From Candidatus Thorarchaeota archaeon (GTDB taxonomy: Archaea > Asgardarchaeota > Thorarchaeia > Thorarchaeales > Thorarchaeaceae), in the NCBI GenBank assembly GCA_013388835.1, contig JACAEL010000006.1, positions 1-64,000 of the forward strand: a stretch of DNA of 64,000 bases. The letters run 5' to 3'. This document shows positions 7,933 to 15,058 of this stretch, in pieces; position 1 is the first letter of the stretch, and each line of letters opens with the position of its first letter. The notes below the pieces were generated by a model. That model had not been told where the DNA came from. It did no database searches and saw nothing but the letters and a program-made list of their open reading frames with translations. Both the position numbers and the translations under genes were made by a program.

Positions 7933-8580
7933 ATGTCCTCTAAGACCAAGCAACCAACTGCTAAGACCAGGGACAGGTGGCGAGAGAAGACATGGTATCA
8001 GGTTCTTGCACCTAGCTATTTTGAGAATAAGGCTATTGGCACCATCCCTGCAGATGGCCCTGATGCCTTGCTTGGTCGAGTCATGCAGCCCACCCTCTAT
8101 GACTTGACCGGGGACTTCGACCAAGTCCATGTCAAACTGAAACTCAAGGTGGTTTCTGTCGTCGGACAGCAGGCGAACACATCCTTCTACGGTCATGAGT
8201 GGAGTTCTGATTATCTTAGGGGACTGGTTCGACGAGGGACCTCTCGCATTGATTGGATTGGTCCAATCCTGACTAGGGATGACTACTTGATGCGGATATC
8301 CGTGATAGTATTCACCACAACCCGTGCAAAGACAAGTCAGTCACACTCTGTTAGAAAGGCTATTGAAGGCGTGATAGTCAGTCATGCGAAGAAGCACACC
8401 TTTGATGAGCTGGTCCAGAAGGTCATCCTTGGCGAGCTCGCTGCGGAAGTCCAGGAAACAGTGAAGGCAATTATTCCTATCCGACAGTGCGAAATCCGCA
8501 AGAGCAAGGTGTTGAAGGGACCAGAAGAGGTCAAGGCCAGAAGGGCAAGACTACGAAGGGGCACTGAAACAGAGAAGTGA
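7933..8580 (+). CDS. rps3ae: Small ribosomal subunit protein eS1 (S3Ae)
   Basis: This 215-residue protein of the archaeal/eukaryotic ribosomal small subunit has the eS1 hallmarks: a basic start, DRWREKTWYQVLAPSYF, then IGTIPADGPDALLGRV, LRGLVRRGTSRIDWI and a Lys/Arg-rich tail. It binds 18S/16S rRNA near the mRNA exit. The frame is open from a GTG at 7894, which would add 13 residues (MASFDVQCERDIE). The ATG at 7933 fits the family better, but the choice is not secure. The eS1-Pcc1-RecJ-uS15 neighbourhood is one commonly conserved in archaea. Confidence 0.93.
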   Translation: MSSKTKQPTAKTRDRWREKTWYQVLAPSYFENKAIGTIPADGPDALLGRVMQPTLYDLTGDFDQVHVKLKLKVVSVVGQQANTSFYGHEWSSDYLRGLVRRGTSRIDWIGPILTRDDYLMRISVIVFTTTRAKTSQSHSVRKAIEGVIVSHAKKHTFDELVQKVILGELAAEVQETVKAIIPIRQCEIRKSKVLKGPEEVKARRARLRRGTETEK

Positions 8581-8600
8581 CTTTTGAGTCACACAGCTTC

Positions 8601-8948
8601 TTATCTGTCTTCCAGCTCCTTCAGTACTTGGAGCAGTAGAATCATCAGATTAGCCAGCCTTGTGAGTGCATCCATGTTATCCTCCTTCTCCAAGAGTGAG
8701 TTGAGGACCTGGAGCTTTCCAGTAAGTGTCTGCCTGAGCTGGGGTATCAGTGCTTTTATTGCCCTTGACTGGTCTTTGTCTTCTGCTGCGCCTATTACGA
8801 CTCGTCGATCACACGTCGCACAGTAGATGGTCTCTCCAACCTTCATCAGGGGTAGTCCGCATTTTGGACAAGCCTCAGCAAGCATTGTAGCACCCTTCCG
8901 CAGGAGTTCTGCCATCTTCTTTACTGCGGTCTGCTGTTCATCATCCAT
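8601..8948 (-). CDS. Sjogren syndrome/scleroderma autoantigen 1-like zinc protein
   Basis: This 115-residue protein starts MDDEQQTAVKKMAELLRKGATML, followed by a zinc ribbon ACPKCGLPL...YCATCDRRV, then a long helical C-terminal half with a leucine-rich heptad pattern (LLEKEDNMDALTRLANLMILLLQVLKELE), probably a coiled coil. This layout matches the archaeal UPF0148/SSSCA1 family, whose role is unknown. The ATG at 8948 has GGTGTGAG about 8 bp upstream and is preferred over the GTG at 8957. It is convergent with eS1. Confidence 0.8.
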   Translation of the reverse strand: MDDEQQTAVKKMAELLRKGATMLAEACPKCGLPLMKVGETIYCATCDRRVVIGAAEDKDQSRAIKALIPQLRQTLTGKLQVLNSLLEKEDNMDALTRLANLMILLLQVLKELEDR

Positions 8949-9124
8949 CTCTTGCACTCACACCATCATCTCATCTTGAAGCCTCATAATAAAGAGTGCA
9001 TTGATGCAACCTCATGCGGAGTCTGCGGTGGCTAATTAGAAATGTTGATATGTCCCGGCCCGAGTGCTACTACTGTTTGCCGCACTCTTCTTCGTGCGAT
9101 GTGACAATTTGGAGGTGAGTCCTA

Positions 9125-9388
9125 ATGGACCCCGAAACCCAGAGAAGTATTGACCAGTCCAGACACCTACTAAGACAGATTTCTGAGGACTCCTCGGTGC
9201 CTAGGAATATCCGACGTGCAGCCAACGAAGCAATCGTGGTTCTAGAGAATGAAGACGACTCTCCTGCGGTTCGAGCGCAGAATGCAATAGCACTACTTGA
9301 TGAGCCCAGTCAAGACCCAAATTGCCCCAACCATGCACGTACCAAGATCTGGCATGTGTCCAGTCTTTTGGAGCCAATCCGTGACTAG
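9125..9388 (+). CDS. UPF0147 family protein
   Basis: This 87-residue all-helical protein has the conserved family stretches LLRQISEDSSVPRNIRRAAN, SPAVRAQNAIALLDEPSQDPNCPNHAR and a C-terminal LLEPI. The family is archaeal, small and of unknown function. A near-perfect Shine-Dalgarno, GGAGGTGA, lies 7 bp before the ATG, so this is a well-translated gene. It is followed 71 bp later by FAU-1. Confidence 0.88.
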   Translation: MDPETQRSIDQSRHLLRQISEDSSVPRNIRRAANEAIVVLENEDDSPAVRAQNAIALLDEPSQDPNCPNHARTKIWHVSSLLEPIRD

Positions 9389-9459
9389 GTGTTTCAGATA
9401 CCCGCGCAAGTGGTTCGGTAACCGGCTCTGTGGCTCCTGAGAAAGGCTTGTGTTTGTCC

Positions 9460-10911
9460 ATGACCAAGGTTAGAATCCGAGGAGTATACTCGGAGTCGCT
9501 CACACAGATACTACTGCAAAACCACTTCGAGGTTGTGCAGCCAAGTCCAGAAGTTGCTGGAAGATTTGGTCTACCATTCAGAAGCGACATACCTGATGTT
9601 GATATATGGGACAGAAGTGATTTGCAGGGCATAGTGGCAATCGCCTACGAGTCAACGCTCATGCGTCTGACTGACGTACTCAGAAGACGCTTGGGCGAAG
9701 TGATTACTAGGACTCCCCGCGTGGCCAAGAGCTCTATCTACAAGGGATACGTCTTGGGCAGAGACGAGAAGACTGGTCAGACACGAGTCGACGTGGGTAC
9801 TGTTTCAGGTCTTTTGCCCGATCGAGGTCTACAGCGCGGCGCCCAGATTATGGTTCAAGTCAGGGCGCACGACTATGGACGAAAGTCCCCGGTGCTCTCC
9901 TCTGTCATAACAGTACCTGGAAGGGCGGCAGTCCTAATCCCTGAGCCTGTCGTGCGGCTCAGCGCCAAGATAAAGGACCCTGAAAACAGGAATCGTCTAA
10001 CACAGCTAGGAAGACAACTCCGGGAGAACACTGAGAAGTGGGGAATTCTGTGGCGTACTTCGGCTGAGAATCTAACTGAAGAGGAACTCCGGGATGAAGT
10101 CGAGGATCTACTCGATGTCGCCCAGCAGATCTACTCCAAGTTTGAAGAGATGGATCGTGCGGGCCTAATACTGGAAGGAACAAGCAATGCTGACATCGAG
10201 TTTCCCTCCGAGGTAAAGCAGGCACTTGATAAGACACGGGCGAAGATTAAGCCTACCATCGACCATCACCACTTCTACAAGAGCGCAGGTTATGCCCCCT
10301 TGGTAGACTTTGCTGAACTCATGATAGAAGACCGCCCCAGCGAAAGGCAGTACATCACCTCGAAGCTTGAGAAGATTATTCGTCTAGACATGCCAAAACC
10401 AGATGATACAATCGATATTGAACATGTCAAGCTAGATGGGCGAGCAATAGTTCTCTCCCGTGGAAGGGTCTTGGATTCAACGCCTTCCCTCATTACGGTC
10501 AGAAGGCACTTCAGATTCACGAGCAGGAAGCTGAAGATTGTTGACGAGTATCCCGATGAGGTCGGTGCACTTCGTGATGAGGGAGATTACGCGGTCACGA
10601 AGGCGATACCGGGGTCGATGACACTGACAACAGACTACTACTCTAAGAACGATGTTCACAAGGGCTCATATATCAACATCAATACCGGTGTGGAGGTGTA
10701 TCCGAGCAATGCCGGTAATCCCTCTCGAATCCGCTATGTTGATTTGGAAATTGACGTCATCTGCCTCCCGAACAGAGGGGAAGTAAAGGTCATCGATCAG
10801 CACCTTCTCACACGGGCTGTGCAGAGGGGCTTCATCACAAAGGAAATGGCACAGACTGCGCGACTAAAGGCTGAGGCAGTCTATACGAATCTTGTCAGCA
10901 GTCTACCCTGA
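9460..10911 (+). CDS. FAU-1 / DUF402 RNA-binding ribonuclease E/G-like protein
   Basis: This 483-residue protein of the archaeal FAU-1 family binds AU-rich RNA and has been described as a ribonuclease related to RNase E/G (family knowledge). The N-terminal half carries an S1-like region (KGYVLGRDEKTGQTRVDVG...GLLPDRGL). The C-terminal half is the DUF402 domain (ILSRGRVLDSTP...DYYSKNDVHKGSYININTGVEVYP...RYVDLEIDVI), ending in a helical tail QRGFITKEMAQTARLKAEAV. The ATG at 9460 has GAGAAAGG upstream. Its last 9 bp overlap the convergent Pcc1 gene. Confidence 0.86.
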   Translation: MTKVRIRGVYSESLTQILLQNHFEVVQPSPEVAGRFGLPFRSDIPDVDIWDRSDLQGIVAIAYESTLMRLTDVLRRRLGEVITRTPRVAKSSIYKGYVLGRDEKTGQTRVDVGTVSGLLPDRGLQRGAQIMVQVRAHDYGRKSPVLSSVITVPGRAAVLIPEPVVRLSAKIKDPENRNRLTQLGRQLRENTEKWGILWRTSAENLTEEELRDEVEDLLDVAQQIYSKFEEMDRAGLILEGTSNADIEFPSEVKQALDKTRAKIKPTIDHHHFYKSAGYAPLVDFAELMIEDRPSERQYITSKLEKIIRLDMPKPDDTIDIEHVKLDGRAIVLSRGRVLDSTPSLITVRRHFRFTSRKLKIVDEYPDEVGALRDEGDYAVTKAIPGSMTLTTDYYSKNDVHKGSYININTGVEVYPSNAGNPSRIRYVDLEIDVICLPNRGEVKVIDQHLLTRAVQRGFITKEMAQTARLKAEAVYTNLVSSLP

Positions 10912-11160
10912 GGGCTCCTCCCAGTTGATGGATTGCAATGTCCTGATAGACAAGTCTGATGCACTGAGGATGTCTTCGATGGTCGCCCTTAGACTCTCCA
11001 GTCCCCGACTGGTCGACAGCTCGAATCTGACGCATTTGCCGTGGACCTGGACATTCAGTTCTAGCCCACTGGGGAGAGGTGTGTTGTCTGGTAGGAGCGC
11101 TTCCGCGACTCTCTCTGCTTCCTCCTCCAGTTGAAAGCAGAGCTCTATTCGGGCCCTCAT
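10903..11160 (-). CDS. KEOPS complex subunit Pcc1
   Basis: This 85-residue protein has the Pcc1 pattern: an amphipathic start IELCFQLEEEAERVAEALLPDN, the strand pair ELNVQVHGKCVRFELST, then a helix ESLRATIEDILSASDLSIRTL. Pcc1 dimerises and holds Kae1 in the KEOPS complex that makes t6A37 of tRNA. Bud32 and Kae1 lie 2 kb further on the same strand, and no Cgi121 was seen. Its start overlaps the RecJ-like stop by 4 bp (ATGA), implying translational coupling with the gene upstream. Confidence 0.83.
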   Translation of the reverse strand: MRARIELCFQLEEEAERVAEALLPDNTPLPSGLELNVQVHGKCVRFELSTSRGLESLRATIEDILSASDLSIRTLQSINWEEPSG

Positions 11161-12488
11161 TTGTTCGCTTCTGTACCTCCCAGTCCTTTCACAACCTCGA
11201 AAACAGTCTTTAGGCCTGCCTCTGCGGCCCCATATGCAACCACAGATGTGGGTGAAGAAGATGAAACGGTTACCCCCTTAGCACTGAAGGCGTGCATGAC
11301 CTTCTCCAAGGCACACCTCCCCTCAGTCCAGCAGACCGATACATGTCCGCCTGACGAGAGGACTAGGACTCCGTCTGGCACCGTGCAGTTCTCCAAGAGT
11401 ATTCTTCCTATGTCTGAAAGGGTTTCCTTGCTACTACTTAGTTCTAGAGCTTCTTGGGATGTCAGCTTTGCAGGCGTATACTCGCTAAACGCAGCTTCTA
11501 CTCCTTGTGTCACAGCTCGTGCATGAGCAAGACTAGTATCAATAGCAGTCCTCAGAAGCTGCGCCTTGTCGCCCAGCATGAGTCCTAGAGCCAACCCCAT
11601 CTCCTGTTTCGCCCAAGATGTAAGGCCTATTGATTCCAGCTGAGACGCGAATCGTAGCATACTATCGTCTTTCTCTCGTGGCAGTTCATAGTCTTGCCCG
11701 AGGAGCTGAGCGGTTGTGTGTTTGTTCAGAAGAGGCACAAGCTGTGCTGTGAGTTTCTGTTTGCTCTCAGTAGAGAGCTTCATGATGGGTTCCCTGCGAG
11801 AAGACTGGAGAATGTCTGCGGACTCGAGAACCCTCTCGCAGGCCTCTCTGTTGCCACTAATCCCCCTAATGTACGGCCTTATCGAATACTGAAGTGCCTC
11901 CGAAACCGGCATGAAGCCAGTTCCAAATATGCGAAAGCCTTTGACATCTCGAATGAGTCCTGTTTCTAGTCCCTTAGCCAAGAACTCCTGAACTCCGCCG
12001 CCTGCGCCTCTACCAAATGTCTCGGTCGCCAACACTGACCCCAGAATGGCTAGTTCAATCTCTCCAGTAGTCACTCCGTATTTCTGGGCGCTGAGCGCTA
12101 GGCAGGCCATTCCCATTTGATCAGTGCTCTCGATAGACACGATTTCTCTGGACCTCGAGTCTGACGGCACAATTGATATGGCTGGATGCTTCACGCCCTT
12201 CCGCATGGGTGGCATGCCCGCTCGGAGTCCTACTAAAACCGGCTGCGCATCTGGATGACTGTCCACGATTGTCCTAATGTCCTCGATGCTCGGGATCATG
12301 TCAGTGAATGTCACTTGAAACTGGCACTCTGTTCTGAATGCTGCCCTGCATATGACCGCAGTCGACAAGAGACAGTCCGTAGAGGGAGGTGTAATGACCA
12401 GAATGGGATCCTCCTCCCGGAATCGCGTCTTCTGAGCGACTACCATTAGCTCTTTGAGCACTGGTAGCTCGAGTACTGCTTCACTCAT
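11157..12488 (-). CDS. RecJ/Cdc45-like DHH-superfamily protein with degenerate active site
   Basis: This 443-residue protein occupies the slot between Pcc1 and uS15 that archaea commonly use for a RecJ-like DHH protein. The N-terminal Rossmann-like half begins ILVITPPSTDCLLSTAVICRA, where active enzymes have an Asp-rich motif, and no DHH triad is visible. The middle section (AILGSVLATETFGRGAGGGVQEFL...GFRIFGTGFMPVSEAL) and a DHHA1-like end (VLVLSSGGHVSVCW) resemble the family. Loss of the metal ligands suggests a structural, Cdc45-like role with GINS and MCM, both in this window. That role is inference; an unrelated archaeal protein in the same slot is not excluded. Confidence 0.6.
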   Translation of the reverse strand: MSEAVLELPVLKELMVVAQKTRFREEDPILVITPPSTDCLLSTAVICRAAFRTECQFQVTFTDMIPSIEDIRTIVDSHPDAQPVLVGLRAGMPPMRKGVKHPAISIVPSDSRSREIVSIESTDQMGMACLALSAQKYGVTTGEIELAILGSVLATETFGRGAGGGVQEFLAKGLETGLIRDVKGFRIFGTGFMPVSEALQYSIRPYIRGISGNREACERVLESADILQSSRREPIMKLSTESKQKLTAQLVPLLNKHTTAQLLGQDYELPREKDDSMLRFASQLESIGLTSWAKQEMGLALGLMLGDKAQLLRTAIDTSLAHARAVTQGVEAAFSEYTPAKLTSQEALELSSSKETLSDIGRILLENCTVPDGVLVLSSGGHVSVCWTEGRCALEKVMHAFSAKGVTVSSSSPTSVVAYGAAEAGLKTVFEVVKGLGGTEANK

Positions 12489-12520
12489 CTCTCTGACTAA
12501 GAAGCACTGTCCCGATAAGC

Positions 12521-12973
12521 CTATTTCAGGTCTACGGCGGCTCTATCTGGGGAGTACTTCCAATCTGCGGGCAGGACCCTTTCTCGAGCATAATATCTCG
12601 AAAGCCTCAGTATCTTGCTCTCTACCAGCTGCAGTCTTCGCTTAGAAACAAGGTCCTTCTTATTGCCCTCAAGGTGCCTTCTCATGGACGCGGCCTTGCG
12701 TATCAGGTCCCTCAAGTCTTCGGGGATTCTTCTCTCAAGGTTATTCTTTCTGATTATGTCCATTATGGACTGACCTGTGACCACTCTTACCAAGGGAACT
12801 CCGTACTGGTCTCGCAGGAGGATGCCAATCATTGAGGGACTGTTTCCAGCCTTGGCAAGCTCCACCACCATGTTCTCGACCCACTGAGGGTCCCTGTCCA
12901 TCCACCCAGGTACACGAAGTGTCGACGGGCGTTTGCTCCCCGACTGTCCCTTGCGTCTTGTATGCACTCTTGC
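12521..12973 (-). CDS. rpsO: Small ribosomal subunit protein uS15
   Basis: This 150-residue archaeal-type S15 has the N-terminal extension MARVHTRRKGQSGSKRP followed by the core helices: SMIGILLRDQYGVPLVRVVTG, then LRDLIRKAASMRRHLEGNKKD and the signature SKRRLQLVESKILRLSRYYA. It binds the central domain of 16S rRNA. The start is the ATG at 12973, preceded by GAGGTC; the frame extends 16 codons further but without family support. It is the first gene of the run uS15-RecJ-like-Pcc1. Confidence 0.94.
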   Translation of the reverse strand, partial: ARVHTRRKGQSGSKRPSTLRVPGWMDRDPQWVENMVVELAKAGNSPSMIGILLRDQYGVPLVRVVTGQSIMDIIRKNNLERRIPEDLRDLIRKAASMRRHLEGNKKDLVSKRRLQLVESKILRLSRYYARERVLPADWKYSPDRAAVDLK

Positions 12974-13036
12974 CATTGGCCTGACCTCTGGTGCTTCCTT
13001 GAGGAACCGGGTTTTCCACATCGCTCTAGGCTTCTG

Positions 13037-13045
13037 ATATAAATC
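13037..13045 (-). promoter_or_regulatory. TATA box of the uS15-RecJ-Pcc1 operon
   Basis: On the minus strand GATTTATAT, a strong archaeal TATA sequence, lies about 68 bp before the uS15 ATG. Transcription would start near 13015. Confidence 0.6.
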
Positions 13046-13096
13046 TTGCCTTGTGTTTTCACCAGTTCGAGCGCTATTGAGTGTCGTTCTATCCGT

Positions 13097-13726
13097 TCAG
13101 TGGTATCTTCCTCTCTCTCGTATTTCATCCATGCGCAGCAGCACTTCCTCCGCCTCACCACCCGCTGCTCGTACGTAGCCATCAAGAGTTGAGTCAAGCA
13201 TCGTTTCCTGAAAGTCCCAATGAGTGGTCTCGATGGCACGTCGAATAAGGTGCAGGTCCACACCTTTCATTTCGACTGTTGCATTCCACTCTGCCAAGCC
13301 GAAGTCGACCATCCACAGCTTGGACGCGTCGTCAACGATGACGTTGCTTGTTGTGGGGTCGCCGTGGACTACATTGCCCCGATGCAGAACGGCTATGAGT
13401 CTGCCAAACTCTTCGCAGAGCTTCCGGAGTTCTGCTTCCGATTTAGTCCCTGGTATCTGTTTCAGTTGTTCCCCTGGTATGAAGTCCATCACTATCTGAC
13501 ATCTTGACAGGTCCACTGAATGGACGGCCGGTGTGGGAACACCCAGTCTACGCGCATATGTCAGCATCTTACACTCTCGCGAAGTGCGGTTCCTTCTGAG
13601 ACAGTCATCCATTTGCTTGAGAAGGTAGGGCTTCCCCGACCTCTGTTTGATGATGAGGGGTCGTCCCGATAGTTCGGCTCGAAGAATCTCGGACTCTGCC
13701 CCTATGGCCCAGACTTGAAGATCCAT
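13097..13726 (-). CDS. bud32: KEOPS complex kinase/ATPase Bud32
   Basis: This 209-residue atypical small protein kinase starts at the ATG that overlaps the Kae1 stop (TAATG). It has the catalytic Lys in PLIIKQRSGKPY, the conserved KxYxxxxxD-like stretch LKQMDDCLRRNRTSRECKML, the catalytic loop HGDPTTSNVIV and metal-binding VDFGLAE. Bud32 acts as an ATPase that supports Kae1 in t6A synthesis. The longer frame to 13804 would run inside kae1 and is not used. Some archaea fuse Kae1 and Bud32; here they are separate but overlapping. Confidence 0.93.
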   Translation of the reverse strand: MDLQVWAIGAESEILRAELSGRPLIIKQRSGKPYLLKQMDDCLRRNRTSRECKMLTYARRLGVPTPAVHSVDLSRCQIVMDFIPGEQLKQIPGTKSEAELRKLCEEFGRLIAVLHRGNVVHGDPTTSNVIVDDASKLWMVDFGLAEWNATVEMKGVDLHLIRRAIETTHWDFQETMLDSTLDGYVRAAGGEAEEVLLRMDEIRERGRYH

Positions 13727-14727
13727 TACTTGCCCCTCCATGTGATGTCCTGTTCGTCGGTCCGCCACTTGGGCAGGATGTGCGACTCGGGTATACTCAC
13801 ACAATCCCCCGCGCTATACTGCAGAATTCCTGTCCATGCAATCATTGCGCCCTGATCTCCCGCAAGCGGCGGTGAAACTCTGTGAAAGTTCGCATCATGA
13901 CGACGTGCCAGTCCACTCAGAATCTCGGTGAGTCTGTTGTTTCGTGCAACGCCCCCGGTCAGGAGAAGCTCCCTCTTCTTGGTATGGGCTACCGCACGTT
14001 CAGCAACCTCTGCCAGCATTCCAAATGCTGTTTCTTGCAGACTGAAACAGATATCCTCAAGTCGGACACCGGTGTCGTGCAGACGTTTCGCCGCTGTCAT
14101 GAGCCCAGAGTAACTGAGGTCCATTCCCTTGACCGAATAGGGAAGCTCATGGTAGGTCGTGCCTTCCTTTGCCCTTTGCTCAATAAGAGGCCCCGAGGGA
14201 AAACGCATACCCACAGACCTTCCAAATGAATCAAGCATGTTTCCAAGGGCTATGTCCAAGGTTTCCCCGAACGTTCTGAAACGGCCACCAGCAAAGGCAA
14301 TGACTTGTGTATTGCCTCCTGAAACATACACTGTTACTGGATCTAGGAAGCCTGATTCAAGACAGCCTATCTCCACATGAGCAACACAGTGATTGACACC
14401 TACCAGTGGGACGGAGAGTTTGGCAGCTAGGGTTCGTGCCATGGTAGCGGTGGCCCTTAGACACGGTCCCAAACCCGGGCCTCTTGAAAACGCTATGAGA
14501 CCTACTTCCCTTGCTGACAGGTGCGCGTCTTTCAGAGCCTCGCTGATTATACTTGGTCCAAGTTCCGAGTGATGTCTGCTTGCTTCGCGTGGGTGAATAC
14601 CTCCCTCTGCAGGAGAGTACATGTCCCATCGGTTAGAGAGCACTTCTCCTTGCTCGGTGACCACACCTGCACCAAACGAGTGCGCAGTACCCTCCAATCC
14701 TAGACACTTGATAATAGAGTTCACCAC
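13726..14727 (-). CDS. kae1: tRNA N6-adenosine threonylcarbamoyltransferase Kae1
   Basis: This is the catalytic KEOPS subunit, which transfers threonylcarbamoyl to A37 of ANN-decoding tRNAs. It is about 333 residues. It has the ASKHA fold motifs: LGLEGTAHSFGAGVV at the start, GGIHPREASRHH, the iron-binding NHCVAHVEIG, VYVSGGNTQVIA, GVARNNRL and SPPLAGDQGAMIAWTG. The frame is open to 14802, but that would cover the LSm promoter. The family begins just before the first strand, so the GTG pair at 14727/14724 is preferred; no strong Shine-Dalgarno decides it. It is translationally overlapped with bud32. Confidence 0.92.
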   Translation of the reverse strand: MVNSIIKCLGLEGTAHSFGAGVVTEQGEVLSNRWDMYSPAEGGIHPREASRHHSELGPSIISEALKDAHLSAREVGLIAFSRGPGLGPCLRATATMARTLAAKLSVPLVGVNHCVAHVEIGCLESGFLDPVTVYVSGGNTQVIAFAGGRFRTFGETLDIALGNMLDSFGRSVGMRFPSGPLIEQRAKEGTTYHELPYSVKGMDLSYSGLMTAAKRLHDTGVRLEDICFSLQETAFGMLAEVAERAVAHTKKRELLLTGGVARNNRLTEILSGLARRHDANFHRVSPPLAGDQGAMIAWTGILQYSAGDCVSIPESHILPKWRTDEQDITWRGK

Positions 14728-14782
14728 CTGTATACATTGTGCAGTTACTGTCTTCGTGAAGTCCCCGTGCACAAGCAACAAA

Positions 14783-14794
14783 GGGTTTATAATC
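14783..14794 (+). promoter_or_regulatory. TATA box of the LSm gene
   Basis: GGGTTTATAATC lies about 40 bp before the GTG start at 14827, leaving a short leader containing GAGGAATGC as ribosome-binding site. It sits in the divergent kae1-LSm gap. Confidence 0.55.
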
Positions 14795-14826
14795 ATCGCC
14801 AAAGGCTCCAGCTCGAGGAATGCACT

Positions 14827-15057
14827 GTGTCCACAGAGAAGATTCCGATTAAGGCTCTTGAGGCTGCACTAAACGAGGTTGTTTCAGTCAAGCTGAAAGA
14901 CCAGAGAATTTTTCGTGGACGACTCACCCGATGCGACATATACATGAACTTGACCTTGGGTGATGCAGAGGAAATGGAGAGTCAAGAAACCAAGGCCAAG
15001 TACGGTTCAGTCCTCATTCGTGGTAACAACATCCTATGGATCCAAGTTCCAGAGTGA
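14827..15057 (+). CDS. Sm-like (LSm) RNA-binding protein
   Basis: This 76-residue LSm protein starts at a GTG that has GAGG 8-9 bp upstream. Sm1 is visible as NEVVSVKLKDQRIFRGRLTRCDIYMNLTLGDAEEM, and Sm2 as KYGSVLIRGNNILWIQVPE, with the IRG(N) signature of the uridine-binding pocket. Archaeal LSm proteins form heptameric rings that bind U-rich RNA. The frame is open 30 codons further upstream through the promoter, which is not coding. The stop lies 1 bp from the convergent DUF460 stop. Confidence 0.92.
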   Translation: MSTEKIPIKALEAALNEVVSVKLKDQRIFRGRLTRCDIYMNLTLGDAEEMESQETKAKYGSVLIRGNNILWIQVPE

Positions 15058-15058
15058 C

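Noticed and set aside
14737-14826. 30-residue N-terminal extension of the LSm protein
   Set aside because: It would translate through the TATA box; the GTG at 14827 has a Shine-Dalgarno and matches family length.
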